From positions 1 through 64,000 of the forward strand of contig JAIPDO010000006.1 of NCBI GenBank assembly GCA_021737645.1: DNA of 64,000 nucleotides. Direction: 5' to 3'. Below are positions 8,744 through 21,170 of this stretch, one piece after another. Positions within the stretch are counted from its first letter, which is position 1. Every line of letters starts with the position of its first letter. Source of the DNA: Desulfarculaceae bacterium (lineage in GTDB: Bacteria > Desulfobacterota > Desulfarculia > Desulfarculales > Desulfarculaceae). Below the pieces are notes generated by a model. It did no database searches and had not been told where the DNA came from. It worked only from the letters and a program-made list of their open reading frames with translations. A program made the position numbers and the translations under genes.

Positions 8744-9457
8744 CTACTGAATTTTATCCCGTTTAGAAAGATTGTGCTTTGCACAAAGCAATTGGATGTT
8801 GTCAGCCACCAGTGAGGAGCCGCCGCGAGAGTATGGAATAACGTGGTCGAAGTGTAGGTTCTTTTCACTACCACACTTAACACATCTGCCTTGGTCTCTC
8901 TTCCAAACTTCTAATTTAACAGAAGATGGAATAAGGCGATCATGGGGTAGGCGTGTTTTTGGCCGCTGCTTTCTTAGCGCAAAGTCATCGTCAGTTAGTT
9001 TGAGCTTGAACTTGAATACATTCCTGCCATTTGACTGCTCTGCCCAGGCATCAACCAACTTGAACAATCCATTATAGACCCAGATGCTCTGTTTGATCTT
9101 TTCATAAACCCGTACCAACTCCGGCTCTTGCTGGTTGTCTCTGAACCGTTGAGCAGCGCGGGAAAAAAGTCCGTTTTGTGTGAGCTTACCTGTTGCCGTC
9201 TGCGTCTGCTGGTCAAAGGACTTTGGAACAGGAACTTCGTCACATTTAGGAACGTCGTGTCCTTCATAAATCAAAGTCCTGCCTTCGTCCTCCACGCGAT
9301 CTTCGTAAGGAGCTCCTGGGCGTTGACTCATGAGGATCACGCTCATTCCTGCTCGTAAACGGAAATTCATGCCCCTTTGGAGGCTGTTGCCCCCTTCGAG
9401 CTGGCACATCTCCAGATACGAAACTATATCCCCTGGCTTTGCCTCTGATAGACCCAT
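8744..9457 (-). CDS. SRA-like/HNH modification-dependent restriction endonuclease (type IV-like)
   Basis: Residues about 8-155 resemble an SRA/YDG base-flipping domain: G-rich start, YEDR at 51-54 followed by an acidic stretch and LIYEG, then LTQNG and VWVYNG-type strand (YNG at 118-120 in place of YDG) ending in VFKFKLKL. Residues about 180-237 are a complete HNH nuclease: CVKC (192-195), HFDH (202-205), Asn220 and CAKH (225-228). SRA-HNH enzymes cut DNA containing modified cytosine, so a solitary type IV-like defence enzyme is inferred. GC is visibly lower (47-48% in two counted 60-base stretches against 68% in carB). It starts 7 bases after the carB stop with a weak ribosome site, suggesting transfer into the pyrimidine/purine block. 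Confidence 0.75.
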   Translation of the reverse strand: MGLSEAKPGDIVSYLEMCQLEGGNSLQRGMNFRLRAGMSVILMSQRPGAPYEDRVEDEGRTLIYEGHDVPKCDEVPVPKSFDQQTQTATGKLTQNGLFSRAAQRFRDNQQEPELVRVYEKIKQSIWVYNGLFKLVDAWAEQSNGRNVFKFKLKLTDDDFALRKQRPKTRLPHDRLIPSSVKLEVWKRDQGRCVKCGSEKNLHFDHVIPYSRGGSSLVADNIQLLCAKHNLSKRDKIQ

Positions 9458-9464
9458 AGGCTTA

Positions 9465-12725
<3,261 letters not shown>

Positions 12726-12777
12726 CTCGTTAGCTGTCTTTTCCTGCCATGCAATTTATCTATTAGGCCCAGCAGGC

Positions 12778-12860
12778 CTTGTCTCTCGTCTTGGTTGGGG
12801 AATCGCCGGAATCCCCAAACCATTTAGTTTACCCTTGGGCGGTGGTTTGTACCGCCTAAA
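12778..12860 (-). other. Two hairpins in the leader between the DUF4405 gene and carB
   Basis: The carB upstream region holds GGTTGGGGAAT / AATCCCCAAACC (about 12792-12825) and GGCGGT / ACCGCC (about 12838-12857). Neither has a strong T-run on the minus strand, so they may be weak terminators of the upstream gene or leader structures of carB. No riboswitch class is recognised. Confidence 0.4.
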
Positions 12861-12891
12861 TTCATAGCGATTTCACGGTCAACCCTGCGGC

Positions 12892-13788
12892 CTAGCGCTG
12901 GGGCTGGTAGCCGTCCACCAGCATGGCCTTGAGCATCTCCAGGGGGCTGGCCAGCCGGTTGGCGTCCGCCGCCGCCTTTAGGGTCTGCGCCGGGCCCATG
13001 GCCAGCCCCGCCGCCTTAAGCCGGGCCTGGACCGTTGCCGGGGTTTGCCCCGCCGCCTGGGCCACTTCTCCCAGGGTATTGTTGCCGATGCCAGTGCCCG
13101 CGAAACGCTCCTCCACCTCCTGGGCGGTGTAGGCGTGCCCAGCCGGGGCCGCAGCTTCCACCGCTTTTTCCAGAGGCTTGATCAGGGCGTAGATAGCCAC
13201 GGGTGAGGTTTGGTTGCGCCGGGCGATTTCGATTACCGGGGCCTGGAGCGACACTCCCTTAAACCCCTTTTGGGTCAACAGGGCCACCGCCTTGTCCACG
13301 GGGATGCGCATCTTCTTGCAGAACACCGAGAGCTTCAGCTCCTCGGCGTGGCCAAAGGGTGGCTCGTGGGCCGGGCTGGTCACCCAGGAGTTCTTGAGAG
13401 CGGTGTTCAGATCCACCAGCCAGCTAAAGGGCGGGAAGGGGTGGATGCCCGCCGCCACCACCACCACCAAGGCGGCCAGGGTTATCCACAGCTCGCGCTT
13501 GCGGCCGGCCATCTGGGCGGCTTTGCCCTTGAGGTAGCTGATAAAGGGCTTCCAGTTAAAGTAGATGTGGAAGCCCATGGCCACCAGGAACAAGATGGCG
13601 CTGATTATGTGGATGTTGCCCCACTGGGTCTTGGTGAGCCCCAGGAAGTGCCAGTCGTTCCAATAGGCTATGCGCCCATGCGGCATGAGGAAGGCCACCA
13701 GGCCGCTGAGGCCCATGACCACCAGGCCCGCCGCGCTCATCAGAGAGGTCAGCCCCCGGTGGCTGAAGCTGGCTTGGGTGGTGCTCAT
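12892..13788 (-). CDS. DUF4405 membrane protein, cytochrome b-like
   Basis: Residues about 12-150 contain four hydrophobic helices (near 14-34, 56-76, 100-120 and a shorter one) with histidines placed as possible haem ligands: His47 in DWHFLG, His60 in NIHII and His73 in FHIYFNW. This is the DUF4405 pattern, linked in other genomes to membrane electron transfer. The cytoplasmic remainder (about 150-298) holds helix-rich repeats such as TPATVQARLKAAGL that look like small helix-turn modules. Electron donor and acceptor are not indicated. It sits between carA and carB, with no visible metabolic link to them. Confidence 0.7.
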   Translation of the reverse strand: MSTTQASFSHRGLTSLMSAAGLVVMGLSGLVAFLMPHGRIAYWNDWHFLGLTKTQWGNIHIISAILFLVAMGFHIYFNWKPFISYLKGKAAQMAGRKRELWITLAALVVVVAAGIHPFPPFSWLVDLNTALKNSWVTSPAHEPPFGHAEELKLSVFCKKMRIPVDKAVALLTQKGFKGVSLQAPVIEIARRNQTSPVAIYALIKPLEKAVEAAAPAGHAYTAQEVEERFAGTGIGNNTLGEVAQAAGQTPATVQARLKAAGLAMGPAQTLKAAADANRLASPLEMLKAMLVDGYQPQR

Positions 13789-13818
13789 ATGGCTTCCCGG
13801 TTCCCTGAAAGCTTTGCT

Positions 13819-14979
13819 CTAAGCCAGGGGTTGCTTGCTCTGCATCATGTCCTGGAAACGGTCGAACAGATAATCCGCGTCATGGGGGCCCGGCGCGGCT
13901 TCGGGGTGGTATTGCACACAAAACACCGGCACCTCCCGGTGGGTGAGCCCCTCCAGGGTGCGGTCGTTGAGGTTCAAATGGGTCATCACCACCTGGGGGT
14001 CGCTGATGGTCTCGGAGTCCACGCAGAAGCCGTGGTTTTGGCTGGTGATCTCTACCTTGCTGGTTTTGAGGTCCATGACCGGTTGGTTGGCTCCCCGGTG
14101 GCCGAACTTCAGCTTGAAGGTCTTGCCGCCCAGGGCCTGGCCGATCATCTGGTGGCCCAGGCAGATGCCGAAGATGGGCGAGCGGCCCATGAGGCTCTTG
14201 ACCGTGTCCACCACGTAGGTAACCGCCGCCGGGTCGCCGGGGCCGTTGCTCAGAAACACGCCGTCCGGCTGGAGTTTAAGGATCGTATCCGCCGAGGTGG
14301 AGGCGGGGACCACGATGAGCTTGTTGCCCCGTTTCTCCAGCCGCCGCAGGATGTTGTACTTGATGCCGCAGTCCAGGCACACCACCTTGTAGCTGCCCTC
14401 GCCGCCGTCCCACATCTCCTCGGGGTCGAAATCCCCGTTCAGGTCCAGCTCCGGGCCGGGCGCCCCGTCCTGCCAGCGGTAGGGCTGGGGGCATGTGACT
14501 TCCTTGACCAGATCGATGCCCACCAGGCCGGGGCTGGCCTGGGCCTTGGCGGCCAGGCTGGCCGGGTCCAGGTCTTCGGTGGAAAGCACCCCCCGCATTG
14601 CCCCTTGGATGCGCAAATGGCGGGTCAGGGCCCTGGTGTCCAGGCCTTCCACGCCCATGATCCCGGCCTCTTCCAAATATTCGCTGAGGCTCTGGGTGGA
14701 GCGAAAGTTGGAGGGGAACTCCTGGTATTCCTTTACTAAAAAGGCGCTGATCTGCACGGCGCGGCTTTCCGCGTCCTCGGGATTGGTGCCGTAGTTGCCT
14801 ATCAAAGGATAGGTCATGGCCAGCATCTGCCCCTTGTAGGAGGGGTCGGTGATGGCTTCCTGGTAGCCGGTCATGGCCGTGTTGAAGCAGACCTCGGCGG
14901 CCACCTCGCCAGAACCGGCGAAGGTGCGGCAGGGGAATGCGGTTCCGTCTTCCAAAACTAGTAGAGCATCTAGGGCCAC
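13819..14979 (-). CDS. carA: Carbamoyl-phosphate synthase small subunit (glutaminase)
   Basis: Hydrolyses glutamine and passes ammonia to CarB. The 386-residue protein has the CarA N-terminal domain (DALLVLEDG, then [18 protein letters not shown]) and a class I glutaminase domain with nucleophile Cys in GICLGHQ and the His/Glu pair in YHPEAAPGP. The start is GTG, overlapping the end of the upstream unknown gene by 10 bases, with AAGGA upstream. Tight overlap implies co-transcription with that gene and with waaA. Confidence 0.96.
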   Translation of the reverse strand: MALDALLVLEDGTAFPCRTFAGSGEVAAEVCFNTAMTGYQEAITDPSYKGQMLAMTYPLIGNYGTNPEDAESRAVQISAFLVKEYQEFPSNFRSTQSLSEYLEEAGIMGVEGLDTRALTRHLRIQGAMRGVLSTEDLDPASLAAKAQASPGLVGIDLVKEVTCPQPYRWQDGAPGPELDLNGDFDPEEMWDGGEGSYKVVCLDCGIKYNILRRLEKRGNKLIVVPASTSADTILKLQPDGVFLSNGPGDPAAVTYVVDTVKSLMGRSPIFGICLGHQMIGQALGGKTFKLKFGHRGANQPVMDLKTSKVEITSQNHGFCVDSETISDPQVVMTHLNLNDRTLEGLTHREVPVFCVQYHPEAAPGPHDADYLFDRFQDMMQSKQPLA

Positions 14980-16214
14980 AGGCTTTTTTCCTTAAGCGCT
15001 TGAACCACTTGCGAGTGATCCAGGGGGCTTAGCTTCGTTACGATGTACTTGCGCACCGCCTCTCCAGGAGGTGTGCCTTGTTTGTAACACAGAAAGGCGG
15101 TTTTTACACCCATGGCCTTGGCTGCCCGGCTGGCCAAAAGGGGCCAGATTACCCCCAGGTCGCCGGTGAGGGGCAGGGCGCCGGGCACGCGAGCGAAACC
15201 GCTCATTTCCATGCGGAAGGGCAGCTTCATGCCGGTGGCCTTGGGCGTGCCCTGGTCTATGGCCTGGGCCACCGCCTGGCCGTCGCGCTGCATCTGCCAG
15301 GCCCGCTCCAGGTTGGGGTCCAGGTCGATGCGCACCACCGCCTTTTGGCCCAGGCTGAAGGTGTCCAGGCCCTCGTGGCGGGCCCACAGGCCATGGCCGG
15401 TGAACAGCTCAAAGGGACCGTCGTGGATTTCCTGCGTGAGCGCCACTCCGCTCTCGATAATCAGGTCCGCCGAGGCCAACAGATCGGCCACCCGGGCCGA
15501 GCGCGAGGATATGCTGATGGAGTCGCCCACCGCCAGTCCCACCTGGCCTCCGCCCACCAGTTGGGGCACCGTGACCAAACAGGGCACTCCCCGCCGGGCG
15601 CAGGCACCCAGCATGGTCAGAGGGTCGCAGCCGGGACCGGCCACCGCCTCCAGGGGCAGGCCCGCCGCCTTGGCCATGGGCTCCAGAAGCCGGGCGGTGC
15701 GCTCCACCCACAGGCCGGTGGGGTAGGCCAGGTTTCCGGCCACCTTTATAATGTCGTTGCCCGGCGCGGAAACCATGCGCCGGTACAGGTCGCGGTCTAT
15801 GATCGTCTGCCGGGCCAGGCCCGCCAACTGCTCGGGGCTCAGCAGCGAGACCTCCACCTTGCCGTCGGCGGGCAGGGCCGCCGGGTCCAGGCCCAGCTTG
15901 GCTCCCTCCACCCGGCGCACCCGCTCCAAGACCCCGGCCATTTCGTGGCCCACCACCGCGCTGGAGGTGAGCACCCCGTCCACCAAGCCCAGGCGCACCA
16001 GCTCGGCCACCATGCAGGTGACCCCCTCGTGCAGGTTGGGGCCAGAGCCGGTGGCCACCACCACCCGGCCGCCCGCCTCCTTGACCTGGGCCCACAGGCG
16101 CACTGCTTTGCCCAGGCGGCGCTTGGTCTCCGGGTCCAGGGCCTTGGCCAGCCGGTTCAGGGCGGCCTGGCTCACCAGGGGGCGGGAGCTTAGCTGGGGC
16201 TGGTGCTGAGGCAT
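14970..16214 (-). CDS. Conserved protein of unknown function, 414 aa, coupled to carA
   Basis: I do not recognise a named family. The protein is soluble, with alternating Rossmann-like beta-alpha segments: [16 protein letters not shown] near 54-69, [18 protein letters not shown] near 77-94, a GPGCDP stretch near 193, and a glycine-rich [11 protein letters not shown] near 212. The layout of an early Gly-rich loop followed by a switch to an acidic/histidine segment faintly recalls deoxyhypusine-synthase-like NAD-binding folds, but that is a weak guess. Start ATG has a GGGGG ribosome site. It lies 4 bases after the waaA stop and overlaps carA by 10 bases. Confidence 0.6.
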   Translation of the reverse strand: MPQHQPQLSSRPLVSQAALNRLAKALDPETKRRLGKAVRLWAQVKEAGGRVVVATGSGPNLHEGVTCMVAELVRLGLVDGVLTSSAVVGHEMAGVLERVRRVEGAKLGLDPAALPADGKVEVSLLSPEQLAGLARQTIIDRDLYRRMVSAPGNDIIKVAGNLAYPTGLWVERTARLLEPMAKAAGLPLEAVAGPGCDPLTMLGACARRGVPCLVTVPQLVGGGQVGLAVGDSISISSRSARVADLLASADLIIESGVALTQEIHDGPFELFTGHGLWARHEGLDTFSLGQKAVVRIDLDPNLERAWQMQRDGQAVAQAIDQGTPKATGMKLPFRMEMSGFARVPGALPLTGDLGVIWPLLASRAAKAMGVKTAFLCYKQGTPPGEAVRKYIVTKLSPLDHSQVVQALKEKSLWP

Positions 16215-16218
16215 GCGC

Positions 16219-17517
16219 TTAAACCCCCTGGCGTTTTAAGGCGCCCAGAATGTGCCCGGCCGCCGCCTGGGCCGCTCCGGACCAGCCGGCCACCACCGTG
16301 CGGGCGGCCTGGCCCATCTGGGCGGCGCGTTCCGGTGAGAAGAGCATCTGTTCCCACCAGGCGGCCAACTCTTCGGCATTGATTGTCATCCGTGACGCGC
16401 CCGCCAGCTCCAGGGCCTGGGCTGCGTCCAAGAAATCGGCCATGTCCGGGCCATAGGCCACGGGCACTCCCCAAGCGGCGGGCTCCATGGGGTTTTGCCC
16501 GCCCAAGGGCACCAGGGAGGCCCCCACAAAGGCGGCGGCGGCCAGGCCATATAGGGTCAGGAGCCGGCCCATGGCGTCCACCACCACCACTCTGGTGTCG
16601 CCCCGGCGGGGTTGGGTGGGGCTAAGCTCGCCCCAGGCCTGGGCGCTGAGCCCCAAATCCCTGGCAGCGGCCAGCCAGCGGGGGGACTTCTCCACGTGGC
16701 GCGGGGCCACGGCCAGCACCGCCTCGGGGTGGCCTTGCAAAACCTGCTTGAAAGCCCCCAAGACCACCTGCTCCTCGCCAGTGCGCACACTGCCTGCCAC
16801 CAGCAGGGGCGCTCCGCCCAGGGCCAGGCGCTGCGCCAAGTGCTCAGGGTCCAGGGCGGCCACCCGCTGGGCCAGCCCGGCGTACTTGGCGTTGCCCTCC
16901 ACCCTGACCCGCTCCGGCGGCGCGCCCAGGGCCTTGGCCCGCTTTGCGTCCTCCGGGCCGATCATGCTGAGCAGGGAGAAGCGCTCCAAACAACCGGCCA
17001 CAAAAGGCCGAGCCTTCATATATCGAGGGAAGCTGCGCGGGCTGATGCGCCCATTGAGTAGCAGCAGGTCGCAGCCGCGATTGTCCAGCCAGGCCAGGAA
17101 GTTGGGCCAAAGCTCGGTCTCCAGGGAGGCATAGACCTGGGGCCGCACCTTTTGCCAGGCCCCGGCCACGGCCCAGGGGGCCTCCAGGGGGAAGGGCAGC
17201 ACCTTGGCCCGGCCCGCGAACAGCTCGGCCGCCCGTTCCAGGCCCTTGGCCGTGGAACTGCTGATGCTCAGCTCTATCTCGGGCCGCCTAGCCCACAACT
17301 CTTCGGCCACGGCCATGGCCACGGCCACCTCGCCCACGCTCACCGCTTGCAGCCACACCCGGGGGCCGTTACCCGCTGGCGGCAGGTCGCGGTAAAGCCC
17401 CAAACGGGGCCAAAACTCGCCCCAGCTCCGGGCCAGGCGCGAGCCAAGCCACAGGCCGGGCAGCGAAGTGCCGGCCAGGCCCAAGGCCAGGTTGTAAGCT
17501 ATCAGGGATTTATGCAT
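16219..17517 (-). CDS. waaA: 3-deoxy-D-manno-octulosonic acid (Kdo) transferase
   Basis: Adds Kdo to lipid A precursor at the inner membrane during LPS synthesis. One N-terminal membrane anchor (LIAYNLALGLAG onward), then a GT-B glycosyltransferase: the glycosyltransferase-N region with WLQAVSVGEV and a SSSTAKGLERA stretch, and the C-terminal nucleotide-sugar half with GASLVPLGGQNPMEPAAWGVP, the family signature. I preferred the ATG at 17517 over an in-frame GTG at 17562 because the protein then begins with the usual short membrane anchor. Works in the same pathway as the kdsD gene further along the block. Confidence 0.92.
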   Translation of the reverse strand: MHKSLIAYNLALGLAGTSLPGLWLGSRLARSWGEFWPRLGLYRDLPPAGNGPRVWLQAVSVGEVAVAMAVAEELWARRPEIELSISSSTAKGLERAAELFAGRAKVLPFPLEAPWAVAGAWQKVRPQVYASLETELWPNFLAWLDNRGCDLLLLNGRISPRSFPRYMKARPFVAGCLERFSLLSMIGPEDAKRAKALGAPPERVRVEGNAKYAGLAQRVAALDPEHLAQRLALGGAPLLVAGSVRTGEEQVVLGAFKQVLQGHPEAVLAVAPRHVEKSPRWLAAARDLGLSAQAWGELSPTQPRRGDTRVVVVDAMGRLLTLYGLAAAAFVGASLVPLGGQNPMEPAAWGVPVAYGPDMADFLDAAQALELAGASRMTINAEELAAWWEQMLFSPERAAQMGQAARTVVAGWSGAAQAAAGHILGALKRQGV

Positions 17518-17599
17518 TGCCGCCCGCCAGCCCCAAAGGGCCAGATGTCCCGAAGGTTCCACCAGTTATAGCGGGGGCGCCCCGGCCCGTCAAGAAGAG

Positions 17600-18433
17600 C
17601 TACCCCTGGGTTTGGTTCATGGGGCTGGGCAGGCCGGGCCGCGCCCCCAAAAAGTCCAGCAGAATGCTGTTGATGAGCCAGGGCCGCTCCAAGGGGCCGT
17701 AGTGAGTCACCCCCGGCACCACGGCCAACTGCCCACCGGGCAGGGCACGGGCCATGTCCCGGGCGTGGTCCAGGCGCACCAAATCGTATTGGCCCAGCAG
17801 CACCAGGGTAGGCGCTTCGATGGCGGCCAAATCCTCGGCCAGCAGATTGGGCGAGGTGAGCCACATGTCGCGCACCGTGTCCACCAGGCGGGGCAGATGC
17901 TCCGGCCCAAGGGGAATGTGCGTGGCCAAGAGCTCCTTGTCATCGGGGGGCAGGTTGTCCCAGGTGGCGGCCTTGGCCAGGTTGTAGAACTCCTCGCTGT
18001 AGCCGCACACATGGGCCCCGGCCCCGATAAGGGCCAGGCGCTCCACCAGCTCGGGGCGGTCCCGGGCCAGATACAGGGCCAGCACCCCCCCGTCGCTCCA
18101 GCCCACCACCTTGGCCCTCTCCAGGCCCATGGCCTGCATGAAGGCGGCGGCGTCGGCCGCGTACAGGGGGTAGGAGTGGGGCTGGGGGCAGTCGCCGCTA
18201 CGGCCGTGGCCCCGGCGCTCGGGCAGGTACACCCGGTAGTGGGGCATCAGGCCGCACGTCAGGCTATGCAGCGATTCCAGAGTGACCAGCCCGCCCATGA
18301 GCAGCAGCAGGGGCTCGCCCGCGCCGTGCACCTCGTAATAGGTGCGCACCCCGGCGATGTCCACATACTTGCCGCCCTGGCCCAGGACCTGGCCGTCGGG
18401 CAGGAGCATGGGGTTTTGTTCCGTTGCGCTCAT
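17600..18433 (-). CDS. Alpha/beta hydrolase
   Basis: Soluble 277-residue esterase/hydrolase fold. The nucleophile serine is in VGWSDGG (GxSxG), an oxyanion-type LLLLMGG lies near residue 45, a late Asp is in GQYDLVRLDHA and the catalytic His is in PGVTHYGP near residue 245. No signal peptide. It follows polA by 9 bases and may be co-transcribed with it. Substrate unknown. Confidence 0.85.
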   Translation of the reverse strand: MSATEQNPMLLPDGQVLGQGGKYVDIAGVRTYYEVHGAGEPLLLLMGGLVTLESLHSLTCGLMPHYRVYLPERRGHGRSGDCPQPHSYPLYAADAAAFMQAMGLERAKVVGWSDGGVLALYLARDRPELVERLALIGAGAHVCGYSEEFYNLAKAATWDNLPPDDKELLATHIPLGPEHLPRLVDTVRDMWLTSPNLLAEDLAAIEAPTLVLLGQYDLVRLDHARDMARALPGGQLAVVPGVTHYGPLERPWLINSILLDFLGARPGLPSPMNQTQG

Positions 18434-18442
18434 AGATACCTC

Positions 18443-21115
18443 TCAGTGCGCCTCGGCCCAGTTGGCTCCCCAGCCGATATCCACCTTCAGCTCCACGGCC
18501 AGCTTGTACACCCCTTCCATCTCCTGACGTACCCGCTCGGTGAAAGCCTCCACCTGCTTCTCGGGCACCTCGAACACCAGCTCGTCGTGCACCTGGAGGA
18601 TCATCAGCGCTTCGGGGAACTCGGCGGCCATCATCTCCGCCACCCGGAGCATGGCCAGCTTGATGAGGTCCGCCGCCGTTCCCTGGATGGGGGTGTTCAG
18701 CGCGATGCGCTCGGCCCCCTCGCGGGCGATGCGGTTGCTGGAGTTTATGGCCGGCAAAAAGCGCCGCCTGCCCAACAGGGTGGTCACGTAGCCCTTGTCC
18801 CGGGCCGAAGCCAGGTTGGCCTGCTGGAAGGAGGCGATGCCCGCGTAGCGCCCCAAATACTTGCTGATGATGTCCTGGGCCTCCTTGTTGCTTATGCCTT
18901 GCTCGCGGGCCAGGCGGAAGGCGCTCATGCCGTAGAGCACCCCGAAGTTCACCGTCTTGGCCCTAGCGCGCATCTCCTTGGTCACCAGGCCGGGCATCAC
19001 GTCGAACAGGCGCGCCGCGGTCTGGGTATGCACGTCCAGGCCCTGGGAGAGGTCTTCCAGCAGCAGCGGGTCGCGGCTCAGGTGGGCCAGCACCCTCAGC
19101 TCGATCTGGGAGTAGTCGGCGCTTAGCATCACCATGCCCGGCTCGGTGATGAAGCACCCGCGGATACGCATGCCCAGCTCGGTGCGCACCGGGATGTTCT
19201 GCAGGTTGGGGTCGGACGAGGACAGCCGCCCGGTGGCGGTGACCGCCTGGTTGAAGCTGGTGTGCACCCGTCCGGTGTCCGGGTTCACCAGCACGGGCAG
19301 GGTGTCCACATAGGTGCCCTTGATCTTGGTCAAGGTGCGGTAGTTCAAAATTTCGGCTGGCAGGGGGTGCTGGGCGGCCAAAATGGTCAGCACGGTTACG
19401 TCGGTGGAAAAGCCGGTCTTCTTCTTGGTCTTTTTCACCTGGGGCAGGCCCAGCTCCTCAAAGAGCACCGTGGCCAGTTGGGACGGCGAGTTCAAATTGA
19501 ACTCGTGCCCGGCCAGCTTGTAGCAGGAGGCCTTTAGCTCGGCCAACTGTCCGCCCAATTCCTTGCTCAGCTCGTTCAGGGCATCCACGTCCAGCTTGAC
19601 CCCGTTCATTTCCAGCTGCGCCAACAGCGGCACCAGGGGCATTTCCAGGTCCAGGAACAGCGGCTCCAGGCCCGCCTCTTCCAGGCGCGGCCCCAGCACC
19701 CGAGCCGCCTGCCAAGCCACGTCCGCGTCCTCGGCGGCGTAGGGCGTGGCCTTGTCCAACTCGGCAAAGGCGAAGCTTTTGTTTTTGCCGCCCACCGCCT
19801 CCTCGTAGGGGATTACGCTGCGCCCCAAAAACTCGGCGGCGATGGCCGCCAGGCCGTGGGAGGTCTTGCCGGGGTTAAGGAGATAGCTGCCCACCATGGT
19901 GTCAAAAGCGATGTTGGTGAGCGGCGCGCCCGCCCTGGTCAAGACGATGTGGTCGTATTTGAGGTTCTGGCCTATCTTGGCCACCTGGGGGTCAGCGCAC
20001 AGGGGGCGCAGCAACTCTAGGGCCACCTCGCGATCCATCTGCTTTTCACCGTCCGGGAGCTGGTGCCCCACCGGCACGTACACCGCCTCGCCTTTCTTGG
20101 TGCACAGAGAGAAGCCCACCAGCTCGGCGGCCATGGCGTCGATGCTGGTGGTCTCGGTGTCGATGGACACCTTGCCTTTCTTGTAGGCCTTGGCGATCTC
20201 GGCCTGGAGTTCTTCTGGCTTCACCACCAAACGGTAGTTACCTTCCACCGCCACGGGCTGGGGCGCGAACTGCTTCATCAGGGAGCCGAACTCAAGCTGG
20301 GCCAGCACCGGGGTGATCACCTCCGGGTCCGGCGGGGCCATGGCGAACAGCTCGGGCGAAAACTTCAGCGGTGCGTCATCGGCCAAACGGGCCAGCTCCC
20401 GGCTCATGAGTGCGTCGTCGGCGTGGGCCAGGAGGTTTTCCTTGAGCTTGGATTTTTTCATCTCCGGCGCGGCGGCCAAGACCGAGTCCAGGTCGCCGTG
20501 CTGGGCCAAAAGCTTCACCGCCGTCTTGGGTCCCACGCCGGGCACGCCGGGGATGTTGTCGGTGCTGTCGCCGGTCAGCGCCTGCAAATCCACCACCAAC
20601 TCCGGGGCCACCCCCATTTTCTCGACCACCTCGGGTGGCCCCAGGCGCAGCTCCTTCATGGTGTCCCACATGGTCACGTCCCCGCTCACCAGTTGCGACA
20701 TATCCTTGTCGCCGGTGACCAGCACCACCTTGAATCCCTGCTCCGTGGCCTGGCGGGCCAGGGTGGCCATGAGGTCGTCGGCCTCGTAGCCCTCCATCTC
20801 CACGGCCGGGAGGTTCAAGGCGGTGACCACCTGGCGCACCAGGGGCATCTGGGCCTTCAGCGCCGGGTCCATGGGCGGGCGGTTGGCCTTGTAGGGCTCG
20901 TAGAGCTTGTGGCGGAAGGTGGGGCCCTTGGCGTCGTAAACCACGGCCAGATGGCTGGGCTGGGCTTCGTCGAGCACCTTTAAGAGCATCTGCACGAAGC
21001 CGTACACCGCGCCGGTGGGCACCCCGTCGCTGGTGGTCAGGTTGCGGATGGCGTGGAAGGCGCGGTGGATGTAGCTGGAGGCGTCCAGCAGATATAGGGT
21101 GGGCTTGGCGGCCAA
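18443..21115 (-). CDS. polA: DNA polymerase I
   Basis: Repair and Okazaki-fragment maturation polymerase. Three domains are present: 5'-3' exonuclease (residues about 5-290), 3'-5' proofreading exonuclease (about 300-480) with its metal-binding SIDTETT intact, and the family A polymerase with motif A DYSQIELR, motif B RAKTVNFGVLYG and motif C VHDELVFEVP. Proofreading is therefore probably active, unlike in many Firmicutes. The longest frame begins at a TTG at 21130, but that stretch contains GAGGAGG, clearly the ribosome site, so I place the start at the TTG six bases after it. Confidence 0.96.
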   Translation of the reverse strand: MAAKPTLYLLDASSYIHRAFHAIRNLTTSDGVPTGAVYGFVQMLLKVLDEAQPSHLAVVYDAKGPTFRHKLYEPYKANRPPMDPALKAQMPLVRQVVTALNLPAVEMEGYEADDLMATLARQATEQGFKVVLVTGDKDMSQLVSGDVTMWDTMKELRLGPPEVVEKMGVAPELVVDLQALTGDSTDNIPGVPGVGPKTAVKLLAQHGDLDSVLAAAPEMKKSKLKENLLAHADDALMSRELARLADDAPLKFSPELFAMAPPDPEVITPVLAQLEFGSLMKQFAPQPVAVEGNYRLVVKPEELQAEIAKAYKKGKVSIDTETTSIDAMAAELVGFSLCTKKGEAVYVPVGHQLPDGEKQMDREVALELLRPLCADPQVAKIGQNLKYDHIVLTRAGAPLTNIAFDTMVGSYLLNPGKTSHGLAAIAAEFLGRSVIPYEEAVGGKNKSFAFAELDKATPYAAEDADVAWQAARVLGPRLEEAGLEPLFLDLEMPLVPLLAQLEMNGVKLDVDALNELSKELGGQLAELKASCYKLAGHEFNLNSPSQLATVLFEELGLPQVKKTKKKTGFSTDVTVLTILAAQHPLPAEILNYRTLTKIKGTYVDTLPVLVNPDTGRVHTSFNQAVTATGRLSSSDPNLQNIPVRTELGMRIRGCFITEPGMVMLSADYSQIELRVLAHLSRDPLLLEDLSQGLDVHTQTAARLFDVMPGLVTKEMRARAKTVNFGVLYGMSAFRLAREQGISNKEAQDIISKYLGRYAGIASFQQANLASARDKGYVTTLLGRRRFLPAINSSNRIAREGAERIALNTPIQGTAADLIKLAMLRVAEMMAAEFPEALMILQVHDELVFEVPEKQVEAFTERVRQEMEGVYKLAVELKVDIGWGANWAEAH

Positions 21116-21170
21116 AGGCGCCCTCCTCAATCTAATAGTAGTGGGGCTGGTGGGCCCTTGAGATTTAAGA

